Position numbers and translations under genes: made by a program. A DNA stretch of 8,134 bases from an uncultured Bacteroidales bacterium. Lineage in GTDB: Bacteria > Bacteroidota > Bacteroidia > Bacteroidales > UBA932. The notes beneath the pieces were generated by a model. It had not been told where the DNA came from, made no database searches, and saw only the letters and a list, made by a program, of their open reading frames with translations. Numbering within the stretch: the first letter of the stretch is position 1; each line of letters begins with the position of its first letter. Of the stretch, positions 1 to 6,336 are shown one piece after another. The stretch is from contig CAMNAD010000064.1 in assembly GCA_946530505.1 (NCBI GenBank), positions 1 through 8,134 on the forward strand. The letters are read 5' to 3'.

Positions 1-245
1 AGCGTGCCGAGGGTGGCAGCGGTTTCGGGGAGTGTGCCAAGCGTCTCTCGAACTTGCGACCAGGACACACCAACCGCTTCGCTTACGGTCCCCCCTCTTA
101 GCGTGCCGAGGGTGGCAGCGGTTTCGGGGAGTGTGCCAAGCGTCTCTCGAACTTGCGACCAGAACACACCAACCGCTTCGCTTACGGTCCCCCCTCTCAG
201 CGTGCCGATGGTGGCAGAGGTTTCGGGGGGTATGCCAAGCGTGTC
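1..245 (+). repeat. 99-bp in-frame tandem repeat (two full units plus a partial third) inside folP
   Basis: Unit 1 spans 1-99, unit 2 spans 100-198, and a third, partial copy starts at 199. Units 1 and 2 differ at only two bases (64 versus 163, and 99 versus 198). The third copy matches the first 44-47 bases of the unit with five substitutions, then continues as ordinary dihydropteroate synthase sequence. The unit is 33 codons long with no stop in the folP frame, so it keeps the reading frame. Each full unit is therefore a copy of about 45 bp of folP-like sequence followed by 52-54 bp with no counterpart in the enzyme. More units may lie upstream of the window. Confidence 0.92.
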
Positions 246-741
246 GGTGGATACTACCAGCGCAGAGATAGTGAGAAGGGTGTACGGACGGATAGGACGA
301 TTCCTGGTGAATGACATTTCCGCCGGGGAAGACGACCCGCAGATGCTGCCGACGGTGGCAGAACTCGGACTTCCCTACATCGCCATGCACAAACGCGGAA
401 ACCCGCGCTCGATGGATTCCCTGACCGATTATCCGCAGGGAGTGGTGGCCGCAGTGGACGGATACTTCCGGGATTTCGCCGCACGGGCGGAAGAGCTGGG
501 CATCAGCGAGTGGATTCTGGACCCGGGGTTCGGTTTTGCTAAGAGCGCGGAGCAGAACTGGGAGCTGCTGGAGAATCTGAGCGCATTCAGGCATTTCGGC
601 CGCCCGATTCTCGTTGGAGTGGCTGACAAACGTTTCACGCGGACGGCAAACCCCTTCGCCACAGAAGCATCTGCCACAGGTTCCGAATACGCAGAACGCC
701 TCGCCGGAGAGCGAGGCGCCGATATTCTGCGTATACACTGA
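1..741 (+). CDS. folP: Dihydropteroate synthase, C-terminal part (5' end outside window; possibly degenerate)
   Basis: Dihydropteroate synthase joins 4-aminobenzoate to a pterin pyrophosphate in cytosolic folate synthesis and is the sulfonamide target. The frame is open from base 1 and ends with TGA at 739-741, so the true start and the N-terminal motifs lie outside the window. Seen in order: the SVDTT strand (244-258), NDIS (310-321), the Met-His pair (385-390), and the pterin-loop motif DPGFGFAK (520-543). These agree with the family's TIM barrel. Three things are odd. The segment before SVDTT is a 33-residue tandem repeat unlike the family. The usual Ser-Arg-Lys loop reads Ala-Asp-Lys (622-630). 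The protein stops right after ADILRIH, lacking the final helix of roughly 15-20 residues that relatives carry. It abuts the convergent protease gene with no spacer. The family call is firm; whether the enzyme works is uncertain, and it may be a decaying or divergent copy. Confidence 0.88.
   Translation, partial: SVPRVAAVSGSVPSVSRTCDQDTPTASLTVPPLSVPRVAAVSGSVPSVSRTCDQNTPTASLTVPPLSVPMVAEVSGGMPSVSVDTTSAEIVRRVYGRIGRFLVNDISAGEDDPQMLPTVAELGLPYIAMHKRGNPRSMDSLTDYPQGVVAAVDGYFRDFAARAEELGISEWILDPGFGFAKSAEQNWELLENLSAFRHFGRPILVGVADKRFTRTANPFATEASATGSEYAERLAGERGADILRIH
697..718. other. GC-rich inverted repeat near the folP 3' end
   Basis: CGCCTCGC (697-704) and GCGAGGCG (711-718) form a perfect 8-bp stem around a 6-nt loop. 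It lies inside the folP coding sequence, about 20 nt before its stop, and about 24 nt past the stop of the converging protease gene. No T-run follows on either strand, so it is not a canonical intrinsic terminator. It might still act as a weak barrier or mRNA end for the tail-to-tail pair, which has no intergenic terminator. It could also be a chance product of GC-rich codons. Confidence 0.35.
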
Positions 742-1641
742 TTACTGCTCGTCGAAGGCCGAAGGCAGCACTTCGAAGCCGCCGGAAGGGCGCTCCAGGG
801 GGATGCGGCGGAAGGCCAGCACCACAAGCACGATCAACAGCACGCTGGCAGCGAAGCAGTACCAGTAGCCCGGGCCGAGGACGTCCATCCAGTTTTCGGC
901 TTCCTGCAGCGAGTCGATGTGTCCGATGACCAGGGCGAAGGTATTGTTCGTGAAGTGCATCAGCATCGTCAGCTTCAGCGAGCCGGTCTTATAGTAAACA
1001 TATCCGAAGAGGCAGCCGAGCAGGAATGCGGGGATGGCCTGCCAGGGATTCAGGTGGATCAGGGCGAAGAAGAGGGCGGACAGAACGATGGCCCAGGCGG
1101 GCTTGACACCGCGTCCGAGAAGTCCGCGCTCGACCATGCCGCGGCAGAGCCACTCCTCGAAGAAGGGAGCGAAGATGCTGACGCAGATAAAATTCACCCA
1201 GAAACTGCCCGTGGTAAGGCCCTTCAGCGCATCCTCAAGCCATTTGGGCATGGGAGGCAGCCAGGAGGTGGAAAGATCGCCTACTATTCCGGCGGCCAGG
1301 GTCGCGGCAATCACCATCACTGCGCAGAGCAGCCAGCCGTGAGGGGCGACATTGGCGTTGTCCAGGGCCAGGCCCTTGTAACTCATCCTGTTCCTGCGGC
1401 TCTTTCCCGCGGCCCACATCATGGGCGGGATGAACATGATGGGATAGGAGATCAGAGTGGTATACTCGGCCATGAATGCCGCGGAATTCGCGGCGCCGAC
1501 GCACAGGGATGCTATCAGCACTACTCCGGAGCCTATAAGGCTGCCCAGCAGGAGCAGGAAGATCAGCAGGAAGATGTCTGCCACGGAGGGAATGCACCAG
1601 GCGTATTTGCCGAGCACATCGAAATTGCCACGCCTGGCCAT
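742..1641 (-). CDS. CPBP-family intramembrane metalloprotease
   Basis: This is a 299-residue polytopic membrane protein of the CPBP (CAAX protease and bacteriocin-processing) family, proposed to cleave substrates within the inner membrane. The family motifs are in the right order: EExxxR at residues 162-167 (EEWLCR), FxxxH at 192-196 (FALIH), and HxxxN at 229-233 (HFTNN). Hydrophobic segments sit near residues 19-50, 62-78, 101-119, 145-161, 181-197, 204-217 and 258-277. The C-terminal tail is polar. The ATG at 1641-1639 lies one base after the stop of the upstream nucleotidyltransferase gene, with no obvious Shine-Dalgarno sequence, so translation is probably coupled. Its stop abuts the folP stop. 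Substrate and role are unknown; bacteriocin immunity or membrane-protein processing are family-level possibilities only. Confidence 0.92.
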   Translation of the reverse strand: MARRGNFDVLGKYAWCIPSVADIFLLIFLLLLGSLIGSGVVLIASLCVGAANSAAFMAEYTTLISYPIMFIPPMMWAAGKSRRNRMSYKGLALDNANVAPHGWLLCAVMVIAATLAAGIVGDLSTSWLPPMPKWLEDALKGLTTGSFWVNFICVSIFAPFFEEWLCRGMVERGLLGRGVKPAWAIVLSALFFALIHLNPWQAIPAFLLGCLFGYVYYKTGSLKLTMLMHFTNNTFALVIGHIDSLQEAENWMDVLGPGYWYCFAASVLLIVLVVLAFRRIPLERPSGGFEVLPSAFDEQ

Positions 1642-1642
1642 A

Positions 1643-2575
1643 TCAATAAAGCGGTGAAGGATAAACTCCGTCGGCCACCAGTTTTGCGAACTTGGCCACC
1701 ACCCCGGGACGGTCTTCCTTGTAGGTTACGCCGAACCAGCTCGAAGGGGTGGAGAGCACCTTGCAGGAAGCGCTGCCGTCCTTGATCATGCAGTCGATGG
1801 CGTAAGGGATGTAGTATTCCTTCTTGAGTTCGCCGATGTTGGCCTTCAGGAAGTCGTGGAAGATGGCTTCGCTCTTTGCAAAATAGTCGGGGGTGAATCC
1901 CCACATGTTCATGGAGCAGAGGGCCTTGCCGTCGAGCACGATATGGTTCTCGCCACTTACGGAATTATCGCCGTATACTACTCCGTCGGCTTCCTTGGCG
2001 ATGTTCAGGTGTTCCTCGACCTTGGTGAGATTGCCCTTGGCATCGTAGTGGCAGATTCCGCGCGAGACGCTGCCGCTCTCGGAGAGGGTCTTGTCCAGTT
2101 CGAAACCGATGATGGCATACTGCCCCCTGGTATTCTCGTGGGCGCGGCACCAGTCGGCCGCAACCTTGAAGGAATCCTTGCCGTAATAGTCGTCACCGTT
2201 GATGATGATGAACGGGCCGTCGATCACGTCCTTGGCCATCAGCACCGCATGCGCTGTGCCCCAGGGTTTCTGACGCTCGGGATTAAGGGTAAATTCAGCA
2301 GGGATCTTGTTCAGTTCCTGGGTCACGAAGATGAACTCCAGAGGAGTCCCGTCGACACACTTGACGTTGGAATACTTTTTAGCCACCAGGGCCTTCATGT
2401 CCTCGAGGAAGTATTCGCGCACGACATACACAACCTTGCCGAATCCTGACTTTACGGCATCGTATATGGAATAATCGATAATGGTTTCACCGGAGGGGCC
2501 GAGGCCGTCCATCTGTTTGAGTCCGCCATAGCGGCTGCCCATGCCGGCAGCAAGAACTAACAATGTAGGTTTCAT
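1643..2575 (-). CDS. Sugar-nucleotidyltransferase (NTP_transferase family)
   Basis: This 310-residue cytosolic enzyme of the nucleotidyltransferase fold is expected to transfer a nucleoside monophosphate to a sugar phosphate, making an activated sugar for glycan or envelope synthesis. The N-terminal nucleotide-binding signature LAAGMGSRYGGLKQ is at residues 8-21. GTAHA (106-110) and the metal-binding NGDDYYG (126-132) follow. VEEH (186-189) and MWGF (224-227) fit the sugar-binding half. The length is near that of glucose-1-phosphate uridylyltransferase and thymidylyltransferase relatives, but substrate cannot be read from sequence, so no symbol is given. The ATG at 2575-2573 is preceded by an A-rich stretch, common in Bacteroidota leaders. 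The gene is divergent from the FtsB-like gene and is followed after one base by the CPBP protease gene, so the two probably share an mRNA. Confidence 0.92.
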   Translation of the reverse strand: MKPTLLVLAAGMGSRYGGLKQMDGLGPSGETIIDYSIYDAVKSGFGKVVYVVREYFLEDMKALVAKKYSNVKCVDGTPLEFIFVTQELNKIPAEFTLNPERQKPWGTAHAVLMAKDVIDGPFIIINGDDYYGKDSFKVAADWCRAHENTRGQYAIIGFELDKTLSESGSVSRGICHYDAKGNLTKVEEHLNIAKEADGVVYGDNSVSGENHIVLDGKALCSMNMWGFTPDYFAKSEAIFHDFLKANIGELKKEYYIPYAIDCMIKDGSASCKVLSTPSSWFGVTYKEDRPGVVAKFAKLVADGVYPSPLY

Positions 2576-2590
2576 GATTTCTTTTGGTTA

Positions 2591-2600
2591 TTGTGCACAA
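2591..2600. promoter_or_regulatory. Perfect 10-bp palindrome in the divergent promoter region
   Basis: TTGTGCACAA reads the same on both strands. It lies in the 45-bp gap between two divergent start codons and overlaps the minus-strand -7 box. It also falls in the spacer of the plus-strand promoter. A symmetric site here could be bound by a dimeric regulator acting on both genes. Flanking bases do not extend the symmetry, and no regulator gene is nearby, so the role is inferred from position alone. Confidence 0.35.
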
Positions 2601-2605
2601 ATTTA
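2598..2605 (-). promoter_or_regulatory. Bacteroidota-type -7 box for the nucleotidyltransferase-protease pair
   Basis: On the minus strand this reads TAAATTTG, an exact match to the Bacteroidota TAnnTTTG -7 element. It lies 22 bases before the ATG at 2575, which predicts a leader of about 15 nt. The matching -33 TTTG element is poor: only a TTTC-like sequence lies at the expected distance, inside the FtsB-like coding region. Confidence 0.5.
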
Positions 2606-2620
2606 ACTATTTTTGCGATA

Positions 2621-2944
2621 ATGTCGAAAGTAAGCAAGGATATTTGGAATAAAGAGAAGGACGGGAACAACAGGGAAAAGCGTTCCTTCCTCCGCTATTT
2701 CATCATTTCAACCGCACTGTGCCTCGTTTTTCTCTTCATAAAGAAAGACAGTGTGGTGCGCCTCATCGGTGCCGGATTCACCATTCAGAAGCAGAACAGC
2801 GAGATGCGCTGGTACAAGAAACAGATTTCCGACCTCGACCACCAGATACGCGTGCTCAGCAACGACCGCGACACACTTGAAACCCTGGCCCGCGAGCAAT
2901 ACCTGTTCGCCGAACCCGGGGACGATGTTTATCTGACAAAGTAA
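2621..2944 (+). CDS. FtsB/DivIC-type septum formation initiator protein
   Basis: This 107-residue bitopic membrane protein resembles FtsB/DivIC, a small divisome subunit that partners FtsL and FtsQ/DivIB to switch on septal wall synthesis. A short basic cytoplasmic N-terminus is followed by one membrane span at about residues 23-40. A predicted coiled coil at about 53-88 follows, then the family's C-terminal signature with LAREQYLF (89-96), EPGDDVYL (98-105) and a short tail. The ATG at 2621 is preferred over an in-frame TTG at 2591. The TTG would add ten residues encoded by the promoter itself, and the -7 box ends at 2615. The gene stands alone on the plus strand, and its stop abuts the stop of the convergent transglycosylase gene with no spacer. 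FtsB and DivIC cannot be separated from sequence, so no symbol is assigned. Confidence 0.9.
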   Translation: MSKVSKDIWNKEKDGNNREKRSFLRYFIISTALCLVFLFIKKDSVVRLIGAGFTIQKQNSEMRWYKKQISDLDHQIRVLSNDRDTLETLAREQYLFAEPGDDVYLTK

Positions 2945-3637
2945 TTATCTCGCTGCGCGTCGCTTGTACTGCTCGTACTTGGACATCACGTTGTCGACGT
3001 AGGCGATGGTCTCCACGCCCTTGAACTTGCCGAACTTGATGGTGTCGATTTCCAGAATGGCATCGTCGCTCATCTCAGGGATGAGCGCGACTATATTGTC
3101 CCACGACGAGGAATCCACTCCGCGTATCTTAGCATAATTGATGCAGTCCCTTATGCGCCCCTGACCGGCATTGTATGCCGCAAGGGTGAATTTCAGGCGT
3201 TCCTCCGGATCGGAGGTATGCCCGCGGTATGCGTTATGAAGCTGCTTGAGATAGATGGTTCCTACACGCACCCCTTCGATTGGATCCGTAATATCCTCGG
3301 CGCCAAGCCACGCGGCCGTAGAAGGCATCATCTGCATCAGCCCGGCAGCCCCACGGCGCGAACGGACATCGGTGTCGAAACCGGACTCATGATATATGAT
3401 CGCTGCCACCAGCCTCCAGTCGAGCCCCGCCGAATCGGAATAGACCTTGATGAGGGAATCGTACGGGCTGATGACGTAATTCGCACACATCCCCCGCGGA
3501 AGAGTGTCGACCTCTTCCGCCTCCGGTTCAGGAAGGCGAATGCGCCGCGAAAGGCCGTCGGCCAGTATCGAGCCGGCTATCAGCGCCAGCACGAAAAGCA
3601 CCATCAGTCTGCTATGTGGTTCCCTGCTTCCTCTCAT
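2945..3637 (-). CDS. Membrane-anchored or secreted SLT-domain lytic transglycosylase
   Basis: This 230-residue protein is predicted to cleave the glycan strands of peptidoglycan with release of 1,6-anhydro-muropeptides. Residues 10-27 form a signal or anchor segment after a basic start, so it acts in the periplasm. The SLT domain covers roughly residues 55-175: catalytic Glu84 in HES (83-85), then GLMQMMP (99-105), a helix with YLKQLHNAY (129-137), and AYNAGQGRI (154-162). The C-terminal ETIAYVDNVMSKYEQY (209-224) is typical of MltF-like catalytic domains. The N-terminal solute-binding domain of full MltF is absent. The ATG at 3637-3635 overlaps the porin stop as TAATG, and AGGAA lies six bases upstream, so reinitiation after the porin is likely. 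Joint expression with an outer-membrane porin suggests opening of the wall during envelope growth; this is inference. Confidence 0.92.
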   Translation of the reverse strand: MRGSREPHSRLMVLFVLALIAGSILADGLSRRIRLPEPEAEEVDTLPRGMCANYVISPYDSLIKVYSDSAGLDWRLVAAIIYHESGFDTDVRSRRGAAGLMQMMPSTAAWLGAEDITDPIEGVRVGTIYLKQLHNAYRGHTSDPEERLKFTLAAYNAGQGRIRDCINYAKIRGVDSSSWDNIVALIPEMSDDAILEIDTIKFGKFKGVETIAYVDNVMSKYEQYKRRAAR

Positions 3638-6324
3638 TACATATTCCTGTTGACAGCTCTATCGGAAGAGCCCATTCCCCCCGCGCCCTGCATGCCTCTG
3701 AAATCACTTCCGGAAGATCTGCCGGCCCCGCTGTTTCCGCCCTTGCCTGGCTGGGTATAGAACGGCCAGTACATGCCGAGCTTGATAATGCGCTGGGTGT
3801 TGATATAATGGTGCGCGCTGAAGTAGTCGGCAGTATCGAACCAGCGCTGGGCGGCATTTTCAATCTTCACGAAAATACAGGCCCTTTTCCACTGCGCATT
3901 GATGAAAAGGTCGATGACGGGGCCGTTCTCGTAGCGTATCTCATTCTGATTGTGGAATACTCCAAGAGCCGGATTCCAGGCCGGAGCATACCAGGGAGTG
4001 TTGTAGAGCACATTCGCCCCAGCCTGCATTTCCAGGACCTTCTCCCCGGCGTCGTTGCGCTGCACGATGAACTGCAGATAATACTTACCGTTCAGGGAGA
4101 GACGCGGCAGAGGGAGTACTTCCTCGTCCGAGGATATCTGGAACAGCAGCGAGTTGTCGAGATGCACGAGATTCGCGATTACCACGTCCTTGCGCAGCGT
4201 GGCGGAAAGCACGCTCATCGCAGAGGAGTTCTGCCTCACTACGCCGAGGGTGTCGTACCACACGTGGTTCGCCAGCAGTCCGTAGTCCACGCTTGCCGAG
4301 ACGCGCCACCAGGGGATGTCGATGCGGCCGCCGATGCGCGTGTCGGAAATCTTGCCGAAATCGTTGCTCCAGATGTAGTGGTTGGAATACATGCTCTGCT
4401 GGTAATAATCCGGATCGCGCAGGGTGCTGCTGAAGGAGGCGCTCAGGGATACCGGGCTCTTGCGGGCCTTGCGGAAAGGATAGAACCTGTATGCGGCGGA
4501 TGCCCGCACATTGAAGTCTCCCGCGTGATATCCCCCGAAATACAGCTGTCCACGGGCATTCCATGTCATATTGCGCAGCAGACGTCCGTTGGCTCCGGCA
4601 TAAGCATAAACCGAGTTGCCGCGGAAGCGCTGAGCAGTAGCGGAACTGTCCGCCCAGGTCTGTATCTTGTCGCCGATTCCAACGTCCAGCTTGGACACCG
4701 CGGCATCTGCCGACCAGGGTTGCAGGCGGATGAACAGTTTGTTGTCGAGCTCTGTCAGGCCCAGGGAATCGTCGGAGGCCGTGGGGTTGTAGTTGAAAGT
4801 ATCTCCGAAGAGTGCGCGTCCGACAATATCGGAGGTGGAGATGGCATCGGTGTAATGCCTACCGTAGCGGGACCATTCGGTGCTGTGCCCTATGAATGCG
4901 GTGGTTATCTCGTCAGAAGAGTCGGGAACGAAGGTTGAATCCCTCTTCTGCCTCCACTTGTTGATAAAAGTGAAGGGGATGCGGTACTGCTGGTCGAGGA
5001 AGAAGGTCTTTTTCTTGATTTCGGACTCCGCCTTCGACAGGGCCACGCGCATTTCGCGGGCGTCGATGGAGGTATCCCTGACGTCGGCGATGTCCACTAT
5101 TCCTCCGTTCTCGCCGCGGGTAATCCTGTTGGAAATATAACCCGCGTGCATAAGATAGCGCCTGCCCATGTAGTTGGTCCCGACTGAGAATGTCTTGTTG
5201 ATGGTCTTCTCGTTGTTCAGCATTCCTCCACCGCCCCAGCGCTCATAGAGTATGGAATAGTTCCATTCGGGAAGAATGTTCTGGGTGGTGAAGATGTGAA
5301 GATTGTCCGATTCCTTGGCCTCGTCCGCAAGGAGAGTTCCCCAATATGCCAGCTCCGTATACGGAGTCTTGGTGTTGTACATCGGGAAGTTCTTCGCCGA
5401 ATAGCTCCAGGGCGCAAAGAAAGAGTAGAACTCCGGCTCCTCGCCGCTGCGGCGTTTGAAATAATTGTACGGCTGCACGGCTGAACCTGCAACGCCGAGC
5501 CAGGTGGAGTTCACATCCTCGCGACGGAATGCGTAATCGTAGAAGAAATGGTTGTAGGTGGTATCCGGCACGCGCGCGTTGACATCGTGGAATTCCTGGT
5601 CCACCGGCCAGGTGATGATGCGTTTGTACTGCAGCGAATCCGGGATTGCGAAAGTCTGGAGCACACGCGGTGTGTTCTCGCGTATGCTGTCGCGGACTGC
5701 AAGCTTCTCTTCCTTTATGTTCTTCAGGGAGTCGGTGCGGGCCTGCTTGCGCTTCATTTTCTGCTCAAGGTCATACTTCTTGCGCTCCTCCTTGCTCAGG
5801 CCGTTGTACCAGGCGAGGAAGGCCTCGCGGGCACGGATGGTGGAGTCGCGGTAGTAGAGCGAATCCAGAAGATATCGGTCGGAAGAGTCGAGACGTGCAT
5901 GCAGGGTATCCTCGGCCTCCATCAAAGTGAAATACGACTTCCTGAGCGAGTCGCTGACTATGCGGTGAGTCAGGGAATCGATCAATGCCACATAGTATTT
6001 GTAGCGGAAAGGATCGCTTTCGCGCAGGGAATCGGGCACCACAATGGTGTCGCGGGCAGTGAGGCGGGGTACGGTGTCGTCGGGATCTGCGAACTCTACG
6101 GTAATGCCCAGCGAACGGAGTATGCTGTCCGGAAGGGATTCGGCGGCGAAATCGCCGCGCCGGCGGAGTTTGTAGGCCCCGAGGGGATACTTGACGGTGT
6201 CCTGCAGAGGAGAGACTTCGCTCAGTTCGATGGCATAGGTGCTTTCAACCGGATCGGTAGCGGCGACCGATGCCGCCAGGGCAAGGGATACCACGGCGGC
6301 GGGGAACCAGTATTTCGAAAGCAT
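3637..6324 (-). CDS. Putative outer-membrane porin (Porin_10-like, Bacteroidota type)
   Basis: This 895-residue predicted outer-membrane beta-barrel belongs to the family annotated as putative porin in Bacteroidota. A signal peptide covers residues 1 to about 22. An Asp-Ser-Leu-rich charged helical region follows at about 60-230. The barrel part starts near 255 with NHFFYDYAFRREDVNSTWLG, then NTKTPYTELAYWG (317-329) and TTQNILPEWN (346-355), the family's conserved order. ENGG follows further on. Many alternating aromatic and polar strands run to MYWPFYTQP near the end. A Gly/Ser-rich tail of about 33 residues then follows, which is unusual because barrels generally end at the last strand. The length exceeds the more common 650-700 residues, mostly through the N-terminal charged region. 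The ATG at 6324-6322 is chosen over a TTG at 6339, which overlaps the promoter box and would only lengthen the N-terminus before the signal peptide. Transported substrate is unknown. Confidence 0.85.
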   Translation of the reverse strand: MLSKYWFPAAVVSLALAASVAATDPVESTYAIELSEVSPLQDTVKYPLGAYKLRRRGDFAAESLPDSILRSLGITVEFADPDDTVPRLTARDTIVVPDSLRESDPFRYKYYVALIDSLTHRIVSDSLRKSYFTLMEAEDTLHARLDSSDRYLLDSLYYRDSTIRAREAFLAWYNGLSKEERKKYDLEQKMKRKQARTDSLKNIKEEKLAVRDSIRENTPRVLQTFAIPDSLQYKRIITWPVDQEFHDVNARVPDTTYNHFFYDYAFRREDVNSTWLGVAGSAVQPYNYFKRRSGEEPEFYSFFAPWSYSAKNFPMYNTKTPYTELAYWGTLLADEAKESDNLHIFTTQNILPEWNYSILYERWGGGGMLNNEKTINKTFSVGTNYMGRRYLMHAGYISNRITRGENGGIVDIADVRDTSIDAREMRVALSKAESEIKKKTFFLDQQYRIPFTFINKWRQKRDSTFVPDSSDEITTAFIGHSTEWSRYGRHYTDAISTSDIVGRALFGDTFNYNPTASDDSLGLTELDNKLFIRLQPWSADAAVSKLDVGIGDKIQTWADSSATAQRFRGNSVYAYAGANGRLLRNMTWNARGQLYFGGYHAGDFNVRASAAYRFYPFRKARKSPVSLSASFSSTLRDPDYYQQSMYSNHYIWSNDFGKISDTRIGGRIDIPWWRVSASVDYGLLANHVWYDTLGVVRQNSSAMSVLSATLRKDVVIANLVHLDNSLLFQISSDEEVLPLPRLSLNGKYYLQFIVQRNDAGEKVLEMQAGANVLYNTPWYAPAWNPALGVFHNQNEIRYENGPVIDLFINAQWKRACIFVKIENAAQRWFDTADYFSAHHYINTQRIIKLGMYWPFYTQPGKGGNSGAGRSSGSDFRGMQGAGGMGSSDRAVNRNM

Positions 6325-6336
6325 CGACACAGTCTG

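Larger units (their letters stand above)
2583..2615 (+). promoter_or_regulatory. Bacteroidota-type promoter for the FtsB-like gene
   Basis: The -33 element TTTG (2583-2586) and the -7 element TATTTTTG (2608-2615, matching TAnnTTTG) are separated by 21 bases, within the usual range for the primary sigma factor of Bacteroidota. The -7 box ends five bases before the ATG at 2621. The transcript would therefore start at or next to the start codon, giving a leaderless or nearly leaderless mRNA. Confidence 0.6.

Noticed and set aside
72..90. Hairpin ACCG...CGGT within each repeat unit as an attC-like or palindromic mobile element
   Set aside because: The stem is only four bases and no integrase or transposase is visible, so it is too weak to call.
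1..245. CRISPR array
   Set aside because: The 99-bp units are directly joined and near identical throughout, with no alternation of conserved repeats and variable spacers, and they lie in frame in a coding sequence.
919..1785. Long plus-strand open frame of 288 codons opposite the protease and nucleotidyltransferase genes
   Set aside because: It is antisense to two genes with clear motifs, it crosses their junction, and the product is Gln/His/Gly-rich with no recognisable domain. It is a GC-driven shadow.
2591..2620. Upstream TTG start for the FtsB-like gene
   Set aside because: It would translate the promoter -7 box and add ten residues not typical of the family; the ATG at 2621 fits better.
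2941..2985. Terminator between the FtsB-like and transglycosylase genes
   Set aside because: Only a 4-bp GTAC stem can be formed, with no T-run, and the sequence is coding for the transglycosylase.
3616..4938. Plus-strand open frame of 440 codons opposite the porin 3' half
   Set aside because: It is antisense to a porin with conserved family motifs and a signal peptide, and its product shows no domain.
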